Shown here: piece by piece, positions 46,472 through 58,085 of the stretch
Layout of the letters: each line of letters starts with the position of its first letter
How positions within the stretch are numbered: the first letter of the stretch is position 1
NCBI RefSeq assembly: GCF_000003855.2
Contig: NW_003101679.1
Location: forward strand, 4,053,393 to 4,117,392
DNA from: Blastomyces gilchristii SLH14081
Lineage: Eukaryota > Ascomycota > Eurotiomycetes > Onygenales > Ajellomycetaceae
Direction: 5' to 3'
Length of the DNA stretch: 64,000 nt
Position numbers and translations under genes: made by a program
Notes under the pieces: model-generated
Databases searched by the model: none
The model's input: only the letters and a program-made list of their open reading frames with translations
What the model was told of the DNA's origin: nothing

Positions 46472-49400
46472 ATGGCAACTTCGAATCACTCTATTCAAGC
46501 ACGGCTCGAACAATTAGCACCAAAAGTTGTCGTTGCGTTGAACAAGACATGCCCCGTACTCGCACGGGAGTATATATCGTTCGCCTGTGAAGGCGACGAG
46601 AAGATAGCCGAGAATCTTCTAAAGCAGAAACGCCAGGAAGCGTTTGCATCCAAGTCACATATTTTTCGTCGGCAACCCAGCAAGCGTGCGTTTAGTAACG
46701 AGGAAATCTACTCCGTCATAGAGCAGGTGGTTCGAACCGATGGCTCCCTTGGGGTCCTCGATTACCTACTGGCCAAAAGCAATGATGCGAAACTCGAGAA
46801 ACACCTCTTCAAACAGCAACATCATGCGACGAAGAGAGATATTGGCTCCCTTCTGATATGGGCGGCGCGAATGCAACAATCGTCTATGGTGTATCTTTTG
46901 AGTTTACATTCTGACGAGACTGGATTAAACGAAGCTCTGGAAATTGTAGTGTCGGGACGGCACCTAGAGTGCACCAAGACCCTACTTCAAAATGGCGGAG
47001 ACCCAAATTTCTGCCAGCAGGCATTCCTAGCAGCAGTAACACGTGGAGATACACAGCTGGTCGAGTTACTCCTAAGTGCTCAAAAACGAATGGCTGCATC
47101 ATGCCTTGATCAGGCTCTACCTAGCGCTGTTGCTACTGGAACCCTCGACCTGGTTGCTCCATTGCTGAAAAGCGGAGCCGATGGTAATGTTCCTGGGGCT
47201 CTGGAAAGTGCAGTTCGCGCAGGGAACGTCAATATTGTTGCTGCATTGATCTTAGCAGATCATCCGCCTTCGAAGACGTCTCTTGATGGTGCTGTCGAAC
47301 TCACCCTTAACGAGATTGCGTCCGGTTCAGATCTCCAAAGAACGCTCCTCGAGATACTTCTCTGCGGCGGCGCGAATACAGAAGTGGTCTCAAGGAGACT
47401 CGTCAAAGCCGTTGAGCGGAATGACGAGCAAATCGTCTCCTTGTTTGTCAGGTATGGTGCGTCTGTGACGTATAACTCGGCCGACGCGATCATTCGTGCA
47501 ATTCAAATGGGAAATACAAACTTGCTGGGGAGTTTATTTAGCGCTCGCATCGATGGACAACATGCCTCGCATATTTTGACTATATTCCCTAAAATTGCGT
47601 CGAATATACCAGCCTCGAAACAATTAGCAATCATTTCCGCATTAGTGGAGCGGGGTGCCAGTGGATATGCGCTTCATCCATGTTTGGTAAATGCAGTTCA
47701 GCGGAATCAGTACGATATTGTCGAATATCTTGTGAGCAAACATGCATCCGTCGATTATGATAATGCAGAAGCACTTTGTTGTGTGGTTGCTTCTGTCTCT
47801 CTCCCATTATTCGAACTACTTCTCAAGGGCTGCCCTTCAAAAGAGTCCTTGGAGCAGTGCTTTCCTTTATTGGAAGCTGTCCCTTCTAAACCTCGCCTGG
47901 TCATGGCAGGACGCCTATTGGCAGCTGGTGCAAAGGGTGTGGAGGTGGAGAATGCCTTGGTTAAAGCGGTGATGTCTGATTTTACGATGGAAAAGGAGCC
48001 CCTTATTTACGAGTTTGTGCGGCATGGAATCGATGTCAATGTTAAAGGAGGAAAATGTTTCCGTGAAGCTGCTGGGGCAGGTGATGTCGGTGCTTTAAAG
48101 ATACTCTTGAAAGGGGCTCCTTCACCTGCGTCCCTCGCTCAGGGAATTATCCCTGCCCTTAACTTGCCAAATTCCGATCTCCGATTCACTGTACTGGACC
48201 TGCTTGTTTCCTCCGGCGCACGTGGTCCTCCTGTCGATGAAGGCCTCCTATATGTGATCAATGAAAAACGGGTGGATATACCTTTGCTGCAGCTGCTTCT
48301 TGATAAAGGAATTGCTGACGTGAATTCCAACAACGGGAAGCCGATCGAACTGGCAACCAAACAAGGAAATTCCGATCTTCTTCGAATGCTCCTGACATAC
48401 AATCCATCCTATACGAGCTTAAATATTGCCTTTCCCATAGCGCTTAGTCTACAGGACTGCGCGTTGCAGTACAATATGTGCCACAGACTCCTTGCGGCAG
48501 GTATCAAAGGCGAGACGCTTGACTCTGGCCTCGTAACTGCACAAAAACAGTCCTGGAGCCACCCATCGCTCGTGGAGTTGTTGCTAAAATATGGGGCTAA
48601 CGTGAACTTCAACAACGGCGCCGTGGTCCGAAAAGCGATCAAAAATTCCGACGAAAAACAATTAGAGATTCTTGTTTCTCACGCACCATCAACCGACACA
48701 TTGAGTATAGCTCTAGATACGGTACTGAAAATGGATACGAGTGCCACACATCACATGGCAAAAATTCTACTAGAGGCGGGTTGCGGTCGAATGCCAAAAA
48801 TTATAAACAAGTTTTTGGCTGAGGCAGTGAGATTGAAATCTGATGCGTCCTTTGTGAAATTGATTTTGGAATTTGGTGCCTCTGTTAATGATGAACATGG
48901 ACAGGCCATTTGCTCATCCATTGAGACCCGCTCTTTTGACATCATGACCCTCCTTCTTTCACAAGATGCCACCATGGAGGTATTAGAAACGGCTTTTCGC
49001 TCCAGCTGGGCGCTTCAGGGGGCTGAACGATATCAATATGTTTCCAAGATTCTCCAGGCAGGCTATGACGGACCACAGATCCATGGAGCTCTCACGGAAG
49101 CAGTACAAGAACGTCCCGCTGAAGCTGAGACTTTAAAACTCTTACTCAAGCACGGGGCCTCTGTTCATCACTCTAGCAACCTCCCGCTCCTCCATGCAGC
49201 TACGTCGATGGATGCGGCTACGCTAAAACTATTACTGGAGGGCGTCTCCGACCGGAGTGCTATCAATGACGTCTTTTCACAAATGGTTTCAGCGGGCAAT
49301 ACTTGGCTGTCCGCGCCTGGTCTACTGGTAATCCAACAATTTCTAGAAAATGGGGCCGCTGGTGAAGCGATTGATTCCGCCCTTGCCGTCTCTGTCGAAA

Positions 49401-51299
49401 ACTTTGGGGTTATCCCAGAAGCTACGGATGTTGTGGACCTCTTGCTTCGATTCGGGGCGAACGCTGACTATGACGACGGTCGAGCTCTCAAACTAGCGAT
49501 TGGAAAGTGTAGCTCGGTGCTTGTACGAATGCTTTTGGGCTCTATTGAATCAACAGCAAACCTACCTGCAGCATTCTCTACTATCCTTTCATCAAATTTG
49601 CCTGAAGATACTACCCTTGAGTTGATCGAAATGTTCACTCAAATTCCCGGAGGCATTCCAGATTTAAATCGCTATATGTATGATGCTGATGGGACACAAC
49701 AGGAACCAGTCACATTTGCAGCGTTAAGAAAGTGGCCGCGTGGGACCAAGATTCTTGAAGCTTTGCTGAAAGCTGATATTCTTGTTGATCAAACCATCCC
49801 GTATGTCATCGAGTCCAAAGAAGGATACGAGCAGGTGTCTCTTCTTCTATGGGCTCTTCTTCAGCCGCAACAGAAAATCAGTCCTTATGTTATTGATTGC
49901 CTATTGAGGAATGGAGGTAAGGGTGGAATCTTTTTAGAATTCGTTTCTGGATCTCTGTCTAACATTTTCTTCGGTAGCAAACCCGAACTTCCAATCAACT
50001 GGTTCTCATCAGACCCCCCTATTGATCGCAACGATGGAGAGAACACCGGACATGGTGCACACACTCATCCAACACGGTGCTGATGTTTCTATATGCGACA
50101 CGTCTGGCCGCACTCCACTCTTTTACGCCAGCAAACGCGGCCAAGTAGCAGCCATGCACCACTTGTTAAACGCCAATGCTGGTGTTGATGATGGAAGCAT
50201 ACATGAAGCTTCGCGTGAATTGCACTCTGAAGCCGTCAAGTTGCTCATTGAGTATGGCCATGATCCTAACTTCCCTTCGATGGCTCATGATGGTCGGAGT
50301 GCGTTGGCAGAGCTCTGCCTCAACGCGTCAGCAGATTCAGCGACAGCATTTGGCAAACTCAGACAGACGATTGATATTCTCGTGGCTGGAAAAGCTGAAC
50401 TTATCTCTGATAGAGGTCACAAGCCGCTATTAATGCATGCCCTGGACAACCCAACCGGCTGCACGAATGTTACAAAGGCACTCCTAGCTAGTGGGCTCTG
50501 GAGACGTATTAACGATGAGAAGAATTTTTATTCTCAGGACGGCTTCATATTTTCCCCTACAATGTATATTTCCAAAGGTCTTCAAAGGAGTTCCAAAGAA
50601 TATGTACCAGACCTCTTACATATCCTTAAGGCCAACGGATGCAAGGACGTTTTCTACAGACAGGACGGCCCTCAACCGCCAGACATGGTCGGAGCCCCAC
50701 AGGACATCCTCGAGGAGGACAGGAGACGAAAAGCACGAGAGCGCCGCCTGCAGGAGCAAGACGAGGAGCACCAACTAGCGCTGAAGCGCGAAATGGAAGC
50801 CGCGGAGCAGCAAAGCCTCGTCATGATAAAAACACATAGCCTTCGGATCCAGCAAGACCGCAAAGTAGCAGAAAACCGCGACGCAGCCACAGCCAACTCT
50901 GCAGCGCTACAACTACGCCTAGAAGCCACCGCAGCTGCACAGCGCCAACGGATAGCGGACCAGCAGCGAAATTCAGATCTCCAGCAACAGCGCACCCTCA
51001 ACCAGGTTCGGCTCGAGGCCACGAAGGAGGAAGGTAGGCTACAGATCGAGTACCAAAAGGCATCCGCGGCAATCCAACAGGGTGTGTTTGACGGGCGGGT
51101 GCAAGCTGAATCCCGCAGGCTGAAGGAGCTGGAGGCTGCGAATGAGCGACAGTATAAGCGCGATACTGACCTGTTGTCACGCCAGGAGCGTGCTATGGCT
51201 AGTCGGAAAGCCATTATGGCGGATTCGAAGGGCTTCACATTGCCCGCTGTTAATGAGCCACAGCGGAGGATAGGGCAGGGTGATTTAAGTCCCGATTAA
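46472..51299 (+). CDS. Giant ankyrin-repeat protein with C-terminal coiled coil (1588 aa)
   Basis: Two exons, 46472-49916 and 49978-51299, joined by a 61-bp intron with a CTAAC branch site. The junction restores an ankyrin repeat (NGGANPNFQS, then TPLLIA). Total 1588 aa. Residues about 130-1340 are a long series of 33-36-residue ankyrin-like units of the form ...ALxxAVxxGxxxLVxLLLxxGAxVN..., many degenerate and regularly spaced. Canonical repeats follow near the C-terminal third (SGRTPLFYASKRGQ). Residues about 1370-1570 are rich in Arg, Glu, Gln and Ala with heptad-like spacing, which predicts a long coiled coil. There is no NACHT, kinase or transmembrane domain. A scaffold role is the natural guess; no specific partner can be named. 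The first ATG at 46472 is used. Confidence 0.85.
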
Positions 51300-51933
51300 G
51301 TGGAGTGTCGTTTAAATACCTTGTTTTGGATTTATTCCGTTTTCCCATTTTTCATATTCTTGAGTTTTGGTTCAATTACCACATGTTTGGAATGTTAGAA
51401 GACGGCTTTGCATTTGATTGTGACGATACTCCGTTCCTCACCTGATATATGTATGCATCCCCAATCTAGGTCTATCCAGGATGATGACCCCCTCACCCTG
51501 CTTTTCATGATAATAATATCTTCAGACCATTACTCTATACAAGATTAAACCTGGAAACGTGAAGACAGAGATGATCTAAACAGTGTAAACAATCCCAAGG
51601 AAAATAGGATATAAGCAGAAGAAAACTGGAGAGAAACTGGGAAAGAAGTTTTAGCACACGTATTCGATAGGCGCTGTGATACTCTGGACAAAAAAAATCT
51701 CAAACAAAAAGAAGAAAAAGAAAAAGAAAAAGAAAGAAAGGGAAAGCAAAGGGGAATTCTAAGAGTAAGCGATACAAACCAAAAGATATCTATATGGATA
51801 GGGGCATGAAGGGGAAACCAAAACCCATCAGATAAAAACAAAGGATATATTGTAGAATAATGAAACAGCGGTACGGTAAACTAGAATGAAGCGTTCCCAG
51901 AAATAAAATGGTACATGCCTGGAGAGGCGTGGG
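51300..51933. other. Intergenic between convergent genes
   Basis: Shared 3' flank of the ankyrin gene (plus) and the adenylosuccinate synthetase gene (minus). It contains an A-rich AAAG-repeat stretch at about 51,690-51,740. No gene is seen. Confidence 0.6.
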
Positions 51934-53545
51934 TTATACCTCGCGCTCAATCATATGGGTCCGCGCTGGGCCAGTCCCAATCCACTTAATAGGTACACCG
52001 CCCATCTCCTGCTCAATGAACTGGACATAACGCCGCGCATTCACCGGCAGGTCCTCCCACCTAGTAACACCCATGGTATTCGACTTCCACCCAGGGAAAG
52101 TCACATATTCCACCTCAACCTTATCCAGCACCTCCAGCTGCGCAGGGAACGACTCCAACCGCCTCCCGTCCAGCTTATACGCAACCGCAACCTTAATCTC
52201 ATCGAAGTCATCCAGAATATCCAGCTTGGTGAGGTTGATGGTGGTGTAGTGGTTGATGGCATTGCTGTAGCGGCACATGACCATATCGAGCCAGCCGCAG
52301 CGGCGTCGTCGGCCGGTTGTGACGCCAAATTCGCGTCCGACGGATTGCAGCTTTTCGCCGATGTCGTTGATCTGTTCGGTGGGGAAGGGGCCGGAGCCTA
52401 CGCGGGTAGTGTACGCTTTTACAACGCCGACGATGGATTTTATGGAGGTTGGGTTGAGGGTTAGGCCCTGGATGGCGCCGCCTAGACCTGTGCAGGAGGA
52501 GGTTACGTAGGGATAGGTGCCGTGATCGATGTCGAGCATGAGGGCGTTTGCACCCTCGACTAGGACGGATGGACAAGAGCGGTATTTTTCCAGGAAGGCC
52601 ATCTGGTCGACGACGTAGGGTTGGAGTTTTGTGCGGTATTCCTTTTCGTACGCGGTGTTCCCATGTCAGTTAGTCCGTAATTTGCAAATTCCCAAGGCGT
52701 CTCTGCCTCAAAATCAAGAACCAGGCGGGATATATTGGACATACGTTAAACCTCTTAACCTCATCTTCAAGATCATACTGCAACTCTCCAAACCGCCTTC
52801 GATAGCCCGCCTCCAGACTCCGCAATTTATCCTCCGCCACACCCTCTTCCAACACCTCCCCAATCCGCACGCCTCTTCTAGATGCCTTATCGCTATAGCA
52901 AGGCCCAATACCCTTCCCCGTAGTCCCGACCTTCTTCCCTGCCAAATCTGCCTCTTCCAACCCGTCGACAACGGAATGCAGATCAAAGCAGACATGCGCC
53001 CGATCACTGATGAATATTCGCTTATCAGCTTCCTTCAGTCCCTTCGCTTTTAGCGCATCGAGTTCCTTGAAGAAACTGGGCACATGCACCACGGTTCCGC
53101 TCCCGATGAGGTTGACGCAGTCGGGCGAGATGAGGCCGGAGGGAAGTATGTGGAAGTCATAGGTTATGTTATCATGAACGATTGTGTGGCCCGCATCTGG
53201 AGGTTGAATGAAGAGGGAATTGGTGAGTCATTTTTTGGATTTTCTATTTTTGCGGTAGAGAGGGAAGAGAGAGGAGAGAATTTAAAACTTACTGTGTCCA
53301 CCAGCTGCTCGACAACAAAGTGTGGCAGATTGAGAAAGGAGATCTGTGATTTTTCCTTTGCCTGAGTTGTTTTGAGGAACAAGATCCCTTATGTTAGTTT
53401 CCATTTATTTGATCACAATTGCTTTGACAATAAAGACATGATGATGTGGGAAAAAAAAAAAAGAAAGAAAAAAGAAAAAGAAAGAAAATTACTGCTTGGA
53501 CTAACCCTCATCACCAAACTGTGCACCTAGAACAATAGTAACCAT
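51934..53545 (-). CDS. ADE12: Adenylosuccinate synthetase
   Basis: Four exons on the minus strand: 53545-53506, 53361-53293, 53196-52745 and 52641-51934, all in phase, giving 422 aa (yeast Ade12 433 aa). The enzyme joins IMP and aspartate using GTP to form adenylosuccinate, the first committed step to AMP, in the cytosol. Visible motifs: the N-terminal GTP loop [11 protein letters not shown] split by intron 1, AGHTIVHDN, the IMP-site block [39 protein letters not shown], and the GTP-binding base region near the C terminus. The first exon is only 40 nt, typical of this gene in filamentous ascomycetes. It is convergent with the ankyrin gene. Function is secure. Confidence 0.96.
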
Positions 53546-54707
53546 CTTGTCTGTCTCTTCTCTCTATCTTTGGTGCTATCAATGTCCTGCACCGCGCAAT
53601 CACTGTAGTATATATAACAAGCGCACTTTTTCCAAGTGTGACTCAATAAAAAAGTTGGAGATAAATAAGATATATAGCCAGTTCAAACCAATTGTGTAAA
53701 TTGGGGCAACAGGGCTAGTGTAAGGATATATAGCAAAAGGACAATGACAGCTCAGCAATTGGACTGGTGATTGAGTCAACAGTGCAAAATAAATTGGAGG
53801 TTGTAGTTGTAGTTGTAGTTGTAGTTGTACTGCGTAGTTGAAGTTGAATTTGATGGCGGGGCAAATCGGAGGCGCGGGTTGGATTTGGGGGGTGGGATGG
53901 GATGGGAGAGCATTGACTTGCTATTATTCAAATCTGATTCGGCATAAATTATTACGCAATTAATTTGACCGGCTAACTATCTATCTGTATCTTCAAAAAA
54001 ATTAAAAAAAAAAAAAAAAAAAAAAAGCAAAGAAAAAAAAGAAAAAAGAAAAAAAAGAAGTTTAAAATTCTCACACCAGCCAAGGAGGGGCAAAATCCAG
54101 TTAGGGCTTAGGGCTTGACTTAGGGCTACTTTCCGAAAGCGGGAGCCAGAAGTTGTACTGTACTGTACAATGCAGGGGCAGGGAGAGCAAACCATATAAT
54201 AATTGATATAACTATACAAGTATGTACGGAGTACATATGCAAAAAACCATGAAACACACAGTCAAACACTCACAGATAAAATATGGGTCACAAAAGAATC
54301 AACAAAAGGCATAAAACAATATGGTTAACCCCAGCTGACCAAAAGCATGGGAGATTAATTATCAAAGAAGGGGAAAAAAAAGGAAATCATTCGCTTCCAA
54401 TCGTACAGTATATAATCCTGTCATGATGGCTGTGGAAAAACTGTGCGCCGTCTGTCCATGCCGCCTATGATTTGTTATCCCCTCTCCCCGCTCTCCGTGT
54501 TCCGCCGTCCCCTTAACAACCCCAAAACCGTACGCATGGTTCGCTCACATATAAACATGTACCATGTGTCCATGTACTATGTAATATATAACACGTACAA
54601 GGTCTGCCGTACGTTTCTCAGGCCCACCACACCTACAGCTTTCCATTACCTAATAATAATATCTATTAAGATCAGAAGAACAACACAGAGAAATAGAGGT
54701 ATCCAAA
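53546..54707. other. Intergenic with microsatellite and A-rich tract
   Basis: Promoter region of the adenylosuccinate synthetase gene. It contains a GTTGTA hexanucleotide repeat at about 53801-53829 and an A-rich tract at about 53,995-54,060. No gene is seen. Confidence 0.6.
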
Positions 54708-57700
54708 CTATCCGACACGAACCACAGCTGGCACAGGCTGGTGGTGGGTTCTACCCCTCATGAACTTTCGCGTCGCATCGAGCGCTTCCAAACCGGCCAG
54801 GTGGCGCTCCCACGCAACCTCCCAATGCTGTCTAACGACAAAGTCCTCCTTAACACCACGCATGTAGGCATTGAATCCCCCCTTGGCGCTTCCAGCGACC
54901 AGCTGCTCATCATCGGCATCGCTGCCATCATCATCGTCTCGTACGGCGTCACCGCTATTCACTGTTGTCTTGTTGTTGTCGTTGGTCTTCTTTCCAGTGG
55001 AATCAACGCCATCATTAATACGTAACCGCGCAGAGTCCCCCACAGCGCTCGTCCAATTGGGAGCAAGCCCTGTCTCGACTGTTTGTTGTCTAGCGTTGAA
55101 GTGACCGAGCATGGTACGGTTGAATACATTCCAGTCGTGCATGTATGCGTTGACTTCAGTCACGTAGCGTTCCCATTTTAACTGGACCTCAGCTTTGTGG
55201 GGGTGATCTGCTGCTGAGAAATTCGGGGCTGGGGGTACTTTGGGAGGCTTAGGGAGCGCAAGGTCTTGTGGGCGGACAGTTAGACGGGTTCGACTGTTGT
55301 CGTTCGGTCTGGATTCGAATGGGAGCGTGCTGCTAAGGTCGTTGAGGTCATTGATGCCGGTGCTATTGGTTGCTGTGAATGGTGCAACGTTGGCGAGGTT
55401 TTTCAGGTTTAAAGTATTATTGGATGGGGTAGGAGTTGACCTGTTTTTTGCTGCAGCTGCGGGGTTTGTGGCCGTTGTATCTGGTTTTGTATCTGGTTTT
55501 GTATCTGGTGGAATAGGGTGCTGTTGTGGTTTGCTGGCTGAGAGCCCTTCATCAATATCCATTGCCTCAACACCTTCAGAAAAGGTCTGTTTGGGTTCAT
55601 CGGTGTTTCCATTCCATAGCGTCGATTTCATCTCCTCTGCTTCCGTCGTGACAGCCGCTGGTTTGGGTATTGTTGGCTGCCGCTTCACGGCCGGTTTTGA
55701 TTGTTTTCTCGGACTTTTCTGGCGGTTTGAGCTCTGGTGGGGCAGTTCATTATGGGGAATAGACCAAATATCGGCCTTCAGAACTTCTTCCTTCCATTTT
55801 TCGACTGAGAATCCAGACTCCGTAAAAGCCGATGAAGGCTTACTGGCATTCTCTTTGTGATTCTGAGTCGCATTTCCAGGTGGTGGGAAGGGTCGAGGGT
55901 GAGTCGCAGAGTTCGGCCTGCTTATACTCCGACCGCGAGCGCGGGACGACTTCGACTGGTCTCTGGAGGGTTTCGGTGCGAAAAATTCAGTTGCGTGCTG
56001 GAATTTGCCGCTCCAGTCTGCGGCAGAGAAGGTAACATCGATACTCTCATGACTTTTACTCTTGGGTTTACCGCTTAGAGGGGGGGTACTTCTGTTTGCA
56101 AACGGGCCAAAACTGGGAATTGGAACTGAGTCAGCGTTCATCCTAGTGTTCTCGACGTGGGCTGAATTAAGTGGGTTCATATGGGGTTGGGCTCTGTCCT
56201 GTGCTATCTCATCCCTATCTGGGAACGCAAAGCTTTGATCACGGCCTTCTTTTCTCTGTTTTGGAGGTTTAGAAAGCTGGGGCAGGATGCTGGACGGATA
56301 AGCCCAAAGCGGGAATGATTGTTCAGGGGTATCAGTAGCAGTAGTCGATGAGGTAAAGCCCCATCTTTCCGACCACTCGCGAACAAAGGACTTATGGGGT
56401 GGGCCATACATATTATTAGAATTATCAGGCGTACGTGACTGCCTTGAGTTATAGGTAGGGTTTCCGGTCGCGTGATTCGGGGCGTTGTTTGCGGTGGCAT
56501 AGGCCTGCTGAAAGTGGGTTTTCGCAGCTGGAACGTGTCCGTGAGAGCCATGTGGGTTAAATCCTGTATTGTTTGAAGGTTGTCCTTGAGGTTTCTCACA
56601 GTCAGTATCCGGGGTCCATCTCTTCTGTGGCTTTTGCCTGGGGGTTCCATCTGGGCGCATATAGGACTCGGAAAAAAGCCAAGAGCCCCTGTGAGTTGCC
56701 CAGCCCAAAGGTTCCTTACCGGAATCAGCATTCATAAACACAGTTTCTCTTTTCGCAAACATCCTACTCCGTGGCGTCCGTTTTGGTCTAGACGATATAT
56801 CGACCTTCTCCGAATCGCTTGATGATGGAGAAGACGGAAAAGGCCGGTCGCGGTTCGGTTTGAGCTTTGGGCTGGCACTGTGGTGCCTTCCACGATTAGA
56901 CTGGGGGGAGGTTGGGCTTGGGGGGTTTGTACGGGACCGGGAATCAGACTCGGTAAATGGTGAATCCCTGGTACTTGACGATCGCCCGAGGCCAGCACCT
57001 GATACATATGTTTTTTCACCACCAGCCATTGCATATTTACTGCTCGTCCTCTGGAGATTTGGCACATTAGTATCTGTGGATTCTTCCTGGCGCGGCCATT
57101 TTTTTGCCGTTGGTGGAGGGGCAGGCTCAAAATGTGGATGGGGATAAGAAGCCCGAGCCCTATTAGAACTGGTGTAGGCTGAGGTATTCTGCGCCATTGG
57201 CTCATCGCCACCTGGGGTTGCGGGAGCAAATCCTTGTCTCTTCTTTGCATGCGCGCGATGCGGAGATGCCTTTGGCACGTTGAAATATGCTTCAAATGCG
57301 GATTGAGGACGCTGAGAGGGTTGCGGAGCCGATCCCGATTGGTTTGATTGGCCTGTCCTTGGATCGAATCCTGCCCATCCACCTGTGTTGGGATTCGGTT
57401 TCATTTCCTGGAATCCACGGAATGCATCCGCCCTGGTTCTTGTATCCTCGTAAATTTTATCCCATTTTTGCTGTGAAGTTGCTTTCGCATAGCTCGTGTA
57501 TTTCTGCGCACCGGCAGAAGGAGGTGGAGGATAGGATCCCGGGTGCGGAAACCCTTGAGGGCGATGTTGGGCGTTCGGCTCACTAGGCCTTCGCGGCTGC
57601 GTACCAGGTGCTGGCGTTCCCCTAGACTGACTGGGAGAATTTGGGGTGGCTCTAGGATAATTTGCTGGCGTGGGTGCCCGTCGGGGTTGAGAGTGGTTTG

Positions 57701-58085
57701 GCTGGGAATACTGCGGGCGAGGAGGCGCGCTTGCTCTGGGAGGGCCATAGTACTTACCATATCCCGCACGGAGCCTGCCAGTATCGTATTTTAATCGTTC
57801 TTTAGGGTCTATAAGGATTTCGTATGCGGCTTGGATGGATTGAAATTTGGCATTAAACTCGAGTTCTTTCCCTGGATTCCTATCCGGGTGGAATTTTAAA
57901 GCTGTAAAGAGGATGCGGAGTCATGTTAGCTATCTCCTCTAGACCTGATCACGCAAGCATAAACAAACGCTGGGTGCAGATATCCCACCTAGTTTCCTAT
58001 ACTTTTGTCGTATTTCGTCTTCTTCAGCTTTGGGGTCAAGACCCAGATCGCCATAGTAGTCCTTCTTTATGTCTGCCTTCACCAT
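54708..58085 (-). CDS. J-domain (DnaJ) protein with long disordered region (1096 aa)
   Basis: Two exons, 58085-57989 and 57901-54708, giving 1096 aa. The J domain is at residues 7-72: [18 protein letters not shown] helix II region, [11 protein letters not shown] with the HPD signature at residues 37-39, then [21 protein letters not shown]. The intron falls just before the HPD loop. The remaining ~1000 residues are Pro/Ser/Asn/Gln-rich and look disordered. A C-terminal block (about residues 960-1090) has conserved-looking helical text ([41 protein letters not shown]). J domains stimulate Hsp70 ATPase, so this is probably a co-chaperone or an Hsp70-recruiting scaffold. No DnaJ zinc-finger or C-terminal client-binding domain is seen. 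Confidence 0.87.

Noticed and set aside
53801..53829. CRISPR-like or regulatory direct repeat
   Set aside because: It is an uninterrupted GTTGTA microsatellite without spacers, in a fungal genome.
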